Below are positions 27,077-34,904 of a stretch of DNA of 58,174 nucleotides, piece after piece. The position numbers were made by a program, and so were the translations under genes. Below the pieces are notes generated by a model that searched no databases, had not been told where the DNA came from, and saw only the letters and a program-made list of their open reading frames with translations. Position 1 is the stretch's first letter; each line of letters begins with the position of its first letter. The DNA comes from Terriglobia bacterium (GTDB taxonomy: Bacteria; Acidobacteriota; Terriglobia; JAIQFV01), in contig JAIQFY010000030.1 of the NCBI GenBank assembly GCA_020072965.1, forward strand, positions 1-58,174, written 5' to 3'.

Positions 27077-28927
27077 CTACTTCACCTTGTCCTTGAGCTG
27101 GGCAATCTTGTCGGCGGCCTTCTTGTGGTATTCCTCGTTGGGGTCGGGAAGCAGGTTCAATGCCCTCTGGTACAAATCCATGGCTTCCTTGTAACGGCCC
27201 AATCCTTCGTTGATGTATCCGCGTCGGAATGCCTCTTGGGCTTCGGCCCGCAGCTTGCTTCGCGCCTGCACCAGGAACTGCTGGGTGGGTTGATGGTCCG
27301 GATAAATCGCAAGCGCTTGACTGAGCTTGTTCGCGGCCTCCACTAATTGCCCGGCATTGAACAGGCGAACGCCCTCATCGTAGAGAGGCTTCACCTTTGC
27401 CTCCAACTGCGACTGGATTTGGCTCCGAAGGTTGGCGGCTTGAGGGTACCCTGGATTCATGGAGAGGACAGAATTGATGTCCTGGTAGGCCTTTGCCAAC
27501 GCACCGCTTGCCGCCTCGCTCTTTGCTTGCTCGAAGAGTGTGCGAGTACGCGCTTCACGCGACTTCGCGGCCTGCTCGAAGCTGGCCAGGCTTTCGCGTC
27601 CTTTCTTGGCATCGGCGTTCATCGGATCCAATTGCAGGGCCGCATCGTATGCCTCGAAGGCGCTCTTGTAATCGCGTTTTTTGGAATCCGCTTGCGCTGA
27701 AGCATTCAATGTGTCAACCAGCGCTTTTTTGACGGTTGGATTATCCGGATCGAGGGTTCGGGCGTCTTCGAGCAGGGACTTGGCAGCCGCATAGTCACCT
27801 CTCTTGGCAGCCGCGGAAGAATCAGTGAGCAAAGCCTGGATTTTGGCGGCCCGCTCGGCGGCTTCCTGTTGGGCCTTCTCCCGCGCCGCAGCCAGCTCCC
27901 GCAATTTATCCTGAGCCTTACCCTGCAATTCCAGGGCCTCGCGATTCTTGGGATCCAGGTCCGGTGTCAGGACAGCGTTGGCTTTATCCAGGGCGCCCTG
28001 ATAATCCCCACCGGCGAAAAACTGCTTTCCCTCGAGCAGAAGCTTTTGGATGGTCTGTTGATTCTCAGCGCTGACCTCTTTGGAACTCGGTCCCTCGGTC
28101 TTTGGGGGTCCCGAGAGAACTGCCATCAGGATAATCACAATGACAAGAGCCAGCAAACCTCCAAACCAAACGATCCTGGGAACCCGGCTGAACAAGCTTT
28201 TCTGTCTGGTTGCGCCACCCAAAGCCGAAGGCTTGGGATAACCGGATGAAGGGGGTGTGCCGATCCCGGCCTGTGGGGGAGCCGACACCATGACCGTTGG
28301 TGGCAGAATAAATTCGCCATTTTCGCTGTAAGCGAACCGAGCCGGGCCAATTTGAATTTCATCGCGGTGCTTCAGGACTTGAGATTCAACCCGGAGGCCG
28401 TTGACATAGATGCCGTTGCGGCTTCCTGTGTCCATGATCGTGTGCTGGTTGTTCTGGTAAACGATCTTGGCATGGTTCTTGGACACCAGATCGTCGTTAA
28501 TGGGAACTTCCAGCCCGGCAGAGCGGCCAAACCGCAATTCGGGTCGATTCAAGGAGAACTCCGGCTGGGCCACGGGGCCGTCGAGCACAAAGAGCTTCGC
28601 CCAGGTGTAGGCGGCGGCTGCGGGAGGAGCAGTTTCGATTAAAGGGGCTTCGACAAGGCCGGAGAAATTACCCATCACAAACGCGGTTCCCGGAGTTAAC
28701 TCAAGCTCAGGAACTCGTGTCCCTCCCGACCAGATTCCGTTCTGGCTCCCCAGATCTTTTATAACGAAGCGGTCCCCCTGACGTTCAATCCGAGCATGAT
28801 GACGGGAGATGGAGCCATCTTTCAAGGCGACGTCGTTGTCGTCAAGACGGCCAATCCGGATCACGTCTTTGTCCAGCGTTATACGCTGTTCGAGGACACC
28901 GCCGCGGCTGATCGTCAAAAATGGCAT
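27077..28927 (-). CDS. Membrane protein with two FHA domains and TPR tail
   Basis: A protein of 616 residues. FHA domain 1 is at about 18-95 (RIGRLDDNDVALKDGSISRHHA; DLGSQNG). FHA domain 2 is at about 125-210 (FGRSAGLEVPINDDLVSKNHA; DTGSRNGIYVNG). A single membrane helix lies near 250-272, and the rest is alpha-helical TPR-like repeat (about 290-610). Both FHA domains keep the arginine, serine, histidine and asparagine that bind phosphothreonine. The topology places FHA in the cytoplasm and TPR in the periplasm. It probably couples phosphorylation by the nearby kinase to envelope assembly; this is inferred from domains and context. Confidence 0.85.
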   Translation of the reverse strand: MPFLTISRGGVLEQRITLDKDVIRIGRLDDNDVALKDGSISRHHARIERQGDRFVIKDLGSQNGIWSGGTRVPELELTPGTAFVMGNFSGLVEAPLIETAPPAAAAYTWAKLFVLDGPVAQPEFSLNRPELRFGRSAGLEVPINDDLVSKNHAKIVYQNNQHTIMDTGSRNGIYVNGLRVESQVLKHRDEIQIGPARFAYSENGEFILPPTVMVSAPPQAGIGTPPSSGYPKPSALGGATRQKSLFSRVPRIVWFGGLLALVIVIILMAVLSGPPKTEGPSSKEVSAENQQTIQKLLLEGKQFFAGGDYQGALDKANAVLTPDLDPKNREALELQGKAQDKLRELAAAREKAQQEAAERAAKIQALLTDSSAAAKRGDYAAAKSLLEDARTLDPDNPTVKKALVDTLNASAQADSKKRDYKSAFEAYDAALQLDPMNADAKKGRESLASFEQAAKSREARTRTLFEQAKSEAASGALAKAYQDINSVLSMNPGYPQAANLRSQIQSQLEAKVKPLYDEGVRLFNAGQLVEAANKLSQALAIYPDHQPTQQFLVQARSKLRAEAQEAFRRGYINEGLGRYKEAMDLYQRALNLLPDPNEEYHKKAADKIAQLKDKVK

Positions 28928-29151
28928 TCAAGAATCTCCTTTTTGCTCAAAGGAAGGCCAGGCTTTCCTGTTGGTGTCCGGAACTCTGCTAAAGAGGTTA
29001 CCGCGGTTTCCTCCCCCAGGTCCAACCGCTTGGACATCCGAAAACGCACACAGGGCCTTTTATTCTATCACAACGGCACTGAGCCGGATTCCGATCTGTC
29101 CTGCAATGCTCAAAGAGAATGCCACTGCGCTCTTTATTTCGGAATTCAGGA

Positions 29152-30273
29152 CTAGCGTTTCAGGCGGGCCTGAGCCTGTTGAATGCCGCGCTGGCTTTCC
29201 ACATATCGAGAATCAGTGGGATCGGCCAGTGCCAGGACCAGATTCCACTCATCGATCGCCTCGTCGAGACGTAGATAATCATAAGCTTGCTTGGCATTTT
29301 TGAAATGAAGATTGATGGCGTCATTAATTCGTTGCTTCAAGTCTTCCAGATGCGATCGTGCTCGGGAGTTGGTCGGGTCCGTCGCCAGGACCTGCTCATA
29401 GCGTTGCCGGGCCTCTCTCAGTCTTCCGGTTGACTCCAGGGCCGCCGCGTCATCCATCAGCCGGCCGACCGCTTGCGGTCCTGCCGCCCCCGGAGTTGTC
29501 ACACTGGAGGACGGAGTCGTGGTTCCCGCTGTGGGGGCAGGGCTCGAACCCGGCGTGGGTTCAGCAGGAAGGGGAGTCGCAGGGGATGGCGTTGGTGCCG
29601 TCGTCACCGGCGCAGGGGCTTGGGGAGCCGCCTCCTGTTTCGCTCCGGAGGCTCCAGGGGGCTGGCTCGGGCCTTGAGTCATCTTGGCAACCACGACGAC
29701 CAGGACAATGAGTATGACAAACACTCCTCCCAGGATGATGATGGGCTTGGGCTTTTTTTTCGTTGGCTGGGATACCACCACCGCCGCGGGTGGGCGATAG
29801 GGAGTTCCCATCGGCGGGGCGCCCATGGGCCTCGCCGCCATCGGAGGAGTCCCCATGGGTGGTGGCTGCATTGACATGGGAGGTGGCTGTGGCATGGGGG
29901 GGGCCGCTTGGGCCCACTGCGGGGGAGGAGCGGCCGCCTGAACCACTTGAAATACGAATCGCTGTTGCGCGAACCGGATTTCACTCCCAGACTGTAACTG
30001 CACTTCTCGAACTTCTTGCCCGTTTACAAAGGTCTTATTGGCACTGCCCAAATCGACCAGGACATACTGGCCATTCTGAAAGTGGAGCTTGGCGTGGAAT
30101 CGCGAGACTGTGCCATCATTGATCGGGATCATATTCGTGGCATCACGACCGATCGTAGTGACGGCGGCAAAGATGGGGAATCTCATTTCGGAGCCGTCTT
30201 CCTTAATCCAAATCAGGGCGGCGTTTCCACTCAGGGCTGAAACTGCCTGCGTTTCACCGTAATCCAGGGGCAT
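29152..30273 (-). CDS. Membrane-anchored FHA domain protein
   Basis: A protein of 373 residues. One FHA domain is at about 30-110 (TIGRDATNMIPINDGTVSRFHA; DLGSANKTFVNG). A proline- and methionine-rich linker (about 115-175) follows, then a membrane helix (about 180-203), a second low-complexity alanine/proline/threonine linker, and a TPR-like helical tail (about 280-370). The start has GGGAGG nine bases upstream. It has the same order of parts as the 27077-28927 protein, with a shorter tail and one FHA domain. Confidence 0.85.
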   Translation of the reverse strand: MPLDYGETQAVSALSGNAALIWIKEDGSEMRFPIFAAVTTIGRDATNMIPINDGTVSRFHAKLHFQNGQYVLVDLGSANKTFVNGQEVREVQLQSGSEIRFAQQRFVFQVVQAAAPPPQWAQAAPPMPQPPPMSMQPPPMGTPPMAARPMGAPPMGTPYRPPAAVVVSQPTKKKPKPIIILGGVFVILIVLVVVVAKMTQGPSQPPGASGAKQEAAPQAPAPVTTAPTPSPATPLPAEPTPGSSPAPTAGTTTPSSSVTTPGAAGPQAVGRLMDDAAALESTGRLREARQRYEQVLATDPTNSRARSHLEDLKQRINDAINLHFKNAKQAYDYLRLDEAIDEWNLVLALADPTDSRYVESQRGIQQAQARLKR

Positions 30274-30331
30274 TTAACCAAACCTCCCTAGGTTTCAATT
30301 CTATTGACGCTCAGCCGCGGTTCATCCGCGC

Positions 30332-32461
30332 TCACTTCCGGATGAGCTTGATGGAAATCTGATCGCTTCCCCCGGACTTGGTGGCGTCAAGCACAAATGG
30401 GGCACCCAGCGAGGGGATCGAAGAGAAGTCGAATTCCTGTGCCACCTGCGGCTGGGAGGCGAGGGCGTTGATAAGGTCCAAAATAGCTTCGAGGAGCTGC
30501 TGTTCCCGCACGGCTTCGATGACATGCTTGCCCACGAGTTCATTGGCGCGCATCCCCAGCCATTTCGGCGCATTTCCTTTGACTTGCATAATGGTAAAGT
30601 TGCCATCCACGAGCAATTCCCCGACTTCCGAAGTGCCCAGGATCGCGGGTGCCGACGGGGTAACGGAGACACCGGGAGCGGGTGCTGCTGAAACGGGAGG
30701 CGCAGGGATCCCCGATGGCGGAGGCAATGACCGGGCCCTCGGCGTTGGGGTGTCGTAAGGAGTCTGAACCGGTCGTTGCGGCCGCGGAGCGGCTGTCTCA
30801 GGCGGCAGACTCGTCCGTTCAATCAATCGATTAATGCTCTGTGCCAAGGCATTAATTTCGGCAAACCCAGCCAGGCTATCGACTCGATCGACATCGCCGC
30901 GAATGGCAGATTCCGTCTCATCGCGCAATCTCTGGAGCGGCTGCACGGTCATATTTGTGGCGCTCCACACCAGGGCAGCTCCTCCAATCGCCGCCAGAAA
31001 TATCACCAGCATGACCACCACCGTGATGTTGCCCCCGCTCTGCGAGAGGCCGGCGGGCGTGTAAGTAATCCAGGCATAGCCGATGATTTGCGCATTTTCA
31101 TTCTTGATGGGAAGGACCAGGTTGTAGTCTCCCGATGTCGTGACTCCCTCTTCCGTCAACCTGATTTGCGAAGTGTTCTTGCTGATGCCTTCGATTCGAG
31201 TCACGACTTCACCTGCCCTCGCGGTGGGACTCAGCACCTGCCCTCCCGGATCGAGGATGGCGGATTGCTTGACTCCCTCCTCTCGCGAGATGAAGTCAGT
31301 ATCCAATTGGAGACGCTGGTTGTTGGCGACGGGGAAATAGTTCCTTGCGGCCAGCGAACTCGTCAAAGCCAGGCCGCGTTCCAGCGAAGTCCGAACGACC
31401 GCTTTTTCCTGAATCCTCAAGAGGGGCAACAGAATGACCAGCAAAAGGAACATGAGCATCAGGGTCAGGAGCAGCGTGAATTTCATTCGCCAAGCCATCC
31501 TGGGAAACCGGATCCTGGAGACCAGCTTCTTCTGGACATGCTCCATCATGGGAGCCAGCAACGCCTCATCGGATGCCGGTGGAGCTTGACGTGCCAGAAC
31601 AGTCGACCCTGAAAACCCCGCCTGCACAGAAACGGTCCGGTCTCGCCCTCCAGGTGGAGGAACATCCAGTATTTGAGTCCCACGTTCGGCGGGCTGGGGG
31701 AGCGCAGGCAGCCTCGCGGTAGAATCAGCCACCGGCCGCGCCGAGGGCGGGGGAGGCGCCGCTCTGTGGACCTCCTGCAGTTTCTGTGCGTCCATAGAGA
31801 CGGTTTTGGGTTCACCGGGGGACATTGAGGGCAATCGGGAAGTCGATTCAACATTCGGAGGTACATCAGCGGCGGGGGGGACAGGTCTCTGGCTGATCTC
31901 CTGGAGTTTGTGAGCGTCCAGAAAAACCGTTTTCGGTTCCGGGGGCTCAGCCACCCCGGGGGGAGTCTCAGGCAGTGAAATTGGAGACAGGGGTGGGACG
32001 GGTGGAGGAGGCATCGGTTCCACTGCTGGCGCGGCAGGCTGAGAGGAGGGGAGTGATTGTGCGGGTTGCGATCCTCCCGGCTGCTCTGTTAAAGATGTCA
32101 CGGTCCGCGTTACGCGGGATCTGCCCGAGGGGGCTGCGGGTGGAGGGACTTCCTCCGTTGATTCGTCTTCGCCTTTCGCCTGTAAAAAAGTAATCCTCAC
32201 ATGGCCAATCTGAAACGTGTCGCCATGGTTCAGCCATGCCTCGGTGATTTGCCGGCCATTCAGAAATGTTCCGTTGCGACTTCCCAGGTCACTGAGTTTG
32301 ACGCCCTGCGGAGAAACCTCCAGCCTCGCATGGCGCCGCGAGAGCTTGAGGTCCAGGAGCTGGATATCGCAACCCGGCTCCCGACCGAGGACTGTGCTCG
32401 GAGACAGGAGTTCGACGGTCTGTTCGCGGGTCGCTTCGGTTATGACAATTCTGGGTGGCAT
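30332..32461 (-). CDS. FHA-HAMP-PAS-like membrane signalling protein
   Basis: A protein of 709 residues. The N-terminal FHA domain is at about 20-95 (GREPGCDIQLLDLKLSRRHARL; DLGSRNGTFLNG). A long proline-rich region (100-310) follows. Two membrane helices (about 330-352 and 480-505) flank a 125-residue sensor-like loop. A HAMP-like helix pair (VQPLQRLRDETESAI onward) follows, and the C-terminus is PAS-like (about 610-705). There is no kinase or cyclase domain, so it may pass a signal by phosphothreonine binding. The start overlaps the end of the DUF192 gene by 22 bases, tying it to the tad operon. Confidence 0.82.
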   Translation of the reverse strand: MPPRIVITEATREQTVELLSPSTVLGREPGCDIQLLDLKLSRRHARLEVSPQGVKLSDLGSRNGTFLNGRQITEAWLNHGDTFQIGHVRITFLQAKGEDESTEEVPPPAAPSGRSRVTRTVTSLTEQPGGSQPAQSLPSSQPAAPAVEPMPPPPVPPLSPISLPETPPGVAEPPEPKTVFLDAHKLQEISQRPVPPAADVPPNVESTSRLPSMSPGEPKTVSMDAQKLQEVHRAAPPPPSARPVADSTARLPALPQPAERGTQILDVPPPGGRDRTVSVQAGFSGSTVLARQAPPASDEALLAPMMEHVQKKLVSRIRFPRMAWRMKFTLLLTLMLMFLLLVILLPLLRIQEKAVVRTSLERGLALTSSLAARNYFPVANNQRLQLDTDFISREEGVKQSAILDPGGQVLSPTARAGEVVTRIEGISKNTSQIRLTEEGVTTSGDYNLVLPIKNENAQIIGYAWITYTPAGLSQSGGNITVVVMLVIFLAAIGGAALVWSATNMTVQPLQRLRDETESAIRGDVDRVDSLAGFAEINALAQSINRLIERTSLPPETAAPRPQRPVQTPYDTPTPRARSLPPPSGIPAPPVSAAPAPGVSVTPSAPAILGTSEVGELLVDGNFTIMQVKGNAPKWLGMRANELVGKHVIEAVREQQLLEAILDLINALASQPQVAQEFDFSSIPSLGAPFVLDATKSGGSDQISIKLIRK

Positions 32462-32817
32462 GCCAGCAAATCTCCCCGTTGTGTTCCTGTTCTCTGGATG
32501 GTGCCGGTGGGCAGCTCAATCACGGCTCGTGCCTTCCATCCGCCCCAGAACACCCGGAATGCGGAAGCCGCCGGAAAAAGGCGGACGACATGAAAAGTCC
32601 GATCCAGGAAGACCACATCGATGGTCATCTTCATAAAAAAAGTATGGATGGCGTTGCATCGGGGAATCAGCAGGCCCAGCCCTTCCTCGAGTTCCCGGAT
32701 GTTCAGCAATCCTCTCATTCGCGAGTTGTAGGATTGCGCGATCCGGGCGCGATCGGCGAGCTTTTGATCCGTCCGCGTGTTGACGATCAACAACAAGCCA
32801 GCATTACTTGGGTCCAT
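32440..32817 (-). CDS. DUF192 family protein
   Basis: A small protein of 125 residues with the DUF192 pattern: RMRGLLNIRELEEGLGLLI, then HTFFMKMTIDVVFLDRTFHVVRLF. Most members are exported or stand alone; here no signal peptide is visible. The gene overlaps tadC upstream by 14 bases and the FHA-HAMP gene downstream by 22 bases, so translation of the three is coupled. The biochemical role of DUF192 is not established. Its fixed place in the operon suggests a part in pilus assembly or quality control, which is only inference. Confidence 0.85.
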   Translation of the reverse strand: MDPSNAGLLLIVNTRTDQKLADRARIAQSYNSRMRGLLNIRELEEGLGLLIPRCNAIHTFFMKMTIDVVFLDRTFHVVRLFPAASAFRVFWGGWKARAVIELPTGTIQRTGTQRGDLLACHPELS

Positions 32818-33712
32818 AGATCATCTTCAGGAGCAGCGGGCCGATGAGGATGATGAACACCGCAGGCATGATAAAGATGATCATGGGGAAGATGATCTTG
32901 CTGGCGGCCTCAGCGCCCAGTTTTTCGGCGCGCGAGAATCGTTCGTTGCGCATCCGCTCGGCCTGCGTCCGGAGCACCGGTCCAATGGACGCGCCCAACT
33001 GGTCCGCCTGAATCAGGACGGAAGTAAAGGAAGTCAATTCCACCATCGCACAACGTTCTTCCATGGCCCGGAGTGCATTGGCGCGCGTGGTGCCCAGTCG
33101 AATGTCCTGCAACAAGGTCTTCAACTCTTCCTGCAGGGGTCCGGTCGGCCCCTTCTCAACCACCCGTTGAATCCCCCCCGCGAAATCCAGCCCCGCCTCC
33201 ACCGTCAATGTCAGCAGGTCCACGGAGAGGGGCAACGCCCGAAGGATCTTCGACTGCCGATCCTTGATCATCGACTTCAGCCATAAGTCCGCAAAGAAGA
33301 ACCCGAGGGCGGCGATGAATATGATCCCGAGCGGTTTGCGGAATGAATCAATGGCGAATGCCAGGACCAGGGGCACGGTGATGGTGAAAAACACCTTGGC
33401 GGCAAGAAAGTGGTCCACGGTCATCTGGTCCGTCATCCCGGCCTGGAGTATCTTCTTTTGAATGTTCTGGCGGTACTCCACCAGTTTATAACGGCCCATG
33501 AATCCGGCGTAGAGATTCCAGATGGGAAAGAGATATTTCAAGACGGGAGATTTAATTTTCTTCCGGTCGATGGTCTCCACGAGACGGTCACGCACCAGGC
33601 GGGCCTCGACATCGGGATACAGCTCAGACACCAGCATATAGGCCGCAGTGGCGGTCAAGATGAAGATGATGAGCTTCCACAGATTCCAAACCAGTTGTCC
33701 TTGCATGATCAT
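32804..33712 (-). CDS. tadC: Tad pilus inner-membrane platform protein TadC
   Basis: A protein of 302 residues of the type II secretion F family. One N-terminal helix (about 10-28) and helix pairs at about 100-140 and 265-298 flank the cytoplasmic four-helix domain (LPLSVDLLTLTVEAGLDFAG; LGASIGPVLRTQAERMRNER), the family signature. With TadB it should form the platform on which the CpaF motor acts. Here tadB and tadC are separated by a small pilin-like gene, whereas they are usually adjacent. Confidence 0.9.
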   Translation of the reverse strand: MIMQGQLVWNLWKLIIFILTATAAYMLVSELYPDVEARLVRDRLVETIDRKKIKSPVLKYLFPIWNLYAGFMGRYKLVEYRQNIQKKILQAGMTDQMTVDHFLAAKVFFTITVPLVLAFAIDSFRKPLGIIFIAALGFFFADLWLKSMIKDRQSKILRALPLSVDLLTLTVEAGLDFAGGIQRVVEKGPTGPLQEELKTLLQDIRLGTTRANALRAMEERCAMVELTSFTSVLIQADQLGASIGPVLRTQAERMRNERFSRAEKLGAEAASKIIFPMIIFIMPAVFIILIGPLLLKMIYGPK

Positions 33713-33751
33713 CCCCGCACTGAATTCAGTAATGAAACCATGATGTGAACT

Positions 33752-34009
33752 TTATTCGCCCGCGATGTTCCCTGCAATCCAATCCTTGGCCATGTTGACG
33801 ATGAGCTTTTCAATCCGGGGCGAGATGAAGCGGTAAATCAGGGCCGCGAGCATCCCCATCATGATCAGAAGAATCATGTACTCCATCACCGCCTGTCCCC
33901 GAGCACTTCGCCACCGGGGCCGCCGCCTCTTTCCAAGCCAGGTTCCCAGCTTTGCCAGACACCATTGAACCTCGGGAAGGTAGATCACTTTCGTCGCCTC
34001 ATATATCAA
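33752..34009 (-). CDS. Small Flp/pilin-like protein between tadB and tadC
   Basis: A protein of 85 residues. A basic 38-residue leader ends in SARG, followed by QAVMEY and a hydrophobic helix. This is the type IVb prepilin pattern, with cleavage expected between Gly38 and Gln39 and glutamate at mature position 5. The start overlaps the end of tadB by 11 bases. The long leader and the place inside the platform genes set it apart from the pilins at 42.0-42.9 kb. It could be a minor pilin that starts assembly. Confidence 0.75.
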   Translation of the reverse strand: MIYEATKVIYLPEVQWCLAKLGTWLGKRRRPRWRSARGQAVMEYMILLIMMGMLAALIYRFISPRIEKLIVNMAKDWIAGNIAGE

Positions 34010-34868
34010 TTTTTACGATCATCATCATCATCCAATAACCCATGCTCACCAGGCCCGCCACCAGGAGAATCATGATCCAACCGAGGAAGGTGGTGTACAA
34101 CGGCTTCACGAACTCCGGATCCATCATGTAAAACATGAACACCACGGCCAGCGGCATCAGGGCGATCGCGCGCCCTTGGAACATCCCCTGGGCTGTGAGG
34201 GCCTTGATCTTGCCCTCCACTTTCTTGCGTTCAATGATGGTGTGTGCAATGACATCAAAAATCTCTGTGAGGTTGCCGCCGGTCTCCCGGATCGTCACCA
34301 GCGAGGTCATAACCATTTTCAGGTCTTCGACGGGAAGGCGGTTTGCCATGTTAGTCAGGGCGTCATCCAGCAGCACTCCGAGACGAGTCTCCCTCGCTGC
34401 GATAGAAAACTCCTCGCTGATCGGCGGCTTTATTTCCTTCACGACAAGATCCACCGCCTGCGCCAGGCTGAGTCCCGAGCGGAGAGAGCTCGACATCAGG
34501 GTCAACGTATCCACGAGCTGGGCATCAATGCGGTCGAAGCGTCGCTTGCGGAGGAATTTCACGGCGGCCCGGGGAATCAAGTAACCGGCGACCAGGCCCA
34601 GGAGGGGAAGCATGACGCTGGTGTAATCGATCAAAAAGCCCAGCAACGCCAATCCCAGCATCGAGCCGATCAAAATCTGGCGGCACCGCCTCGGCGAGAC
34701 GGTCTTGCGCTGCTCCTCGAATTCTTTGGACATCCACTGGCTATACTTGTCGAGGTTGGCATTCCACCGCTCAGCCAGGGGAGGGTAGAGCTGATAGAGA
34801 ATGAGCCCCGCGACGGCCCCGAACACGATCACCACACCCCATCGAAAAATCAGGAAGAATGCATTCAC
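33999..34868 (-). CDS. tadB: Tad pilus inner-membrane platform protein TadB
   Basis: A protein of 289 residues of the type II secretion F family. Hydrophobic segments lie near 7-26, 75-110 and 240-285. The cytoplasmic helical domain reads LVDTLTLMSSSLRSGLSLAQAVDLV and LPVEDLKMVMTSLVTIRETGGNLTEIF, the classic TadB motif. It lies downstream of the CpaE-CpaF fusion (36-base gap) and pairs with TadC. Confidence 0.9.
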   Translation of the reverse strand: MNAFFLIFRWGVVIVFGAVAGLILYQLYPPLAERWNANLDKYSQWMSKEFEEQRKTVSPRRCRQILIGSMLGLALLGFLIDYTSVMLPLLGLVAGYLIPRAAVKFLRKRRFDRIDAQLVDTLTLMSSSLRSGLSLAQAVDLVVKEIKPPISEEFSIAARETRLGVLLDDALTNMANRLPVEDLKMVMTSLVTIRETGGNLTEIFDVIAHTIIERKKVEGKIKALTAQGMFQGRAIALMPLAVVFMFYMMDPEFVKPLYTTFLGWIMILLVAGLVSMGYWMMMMIVKIDI

Positions 34869-34904
34869 AGTGCCCTTTCTCCTTCAGTTCCGCCCGCGGG
34901 ACGC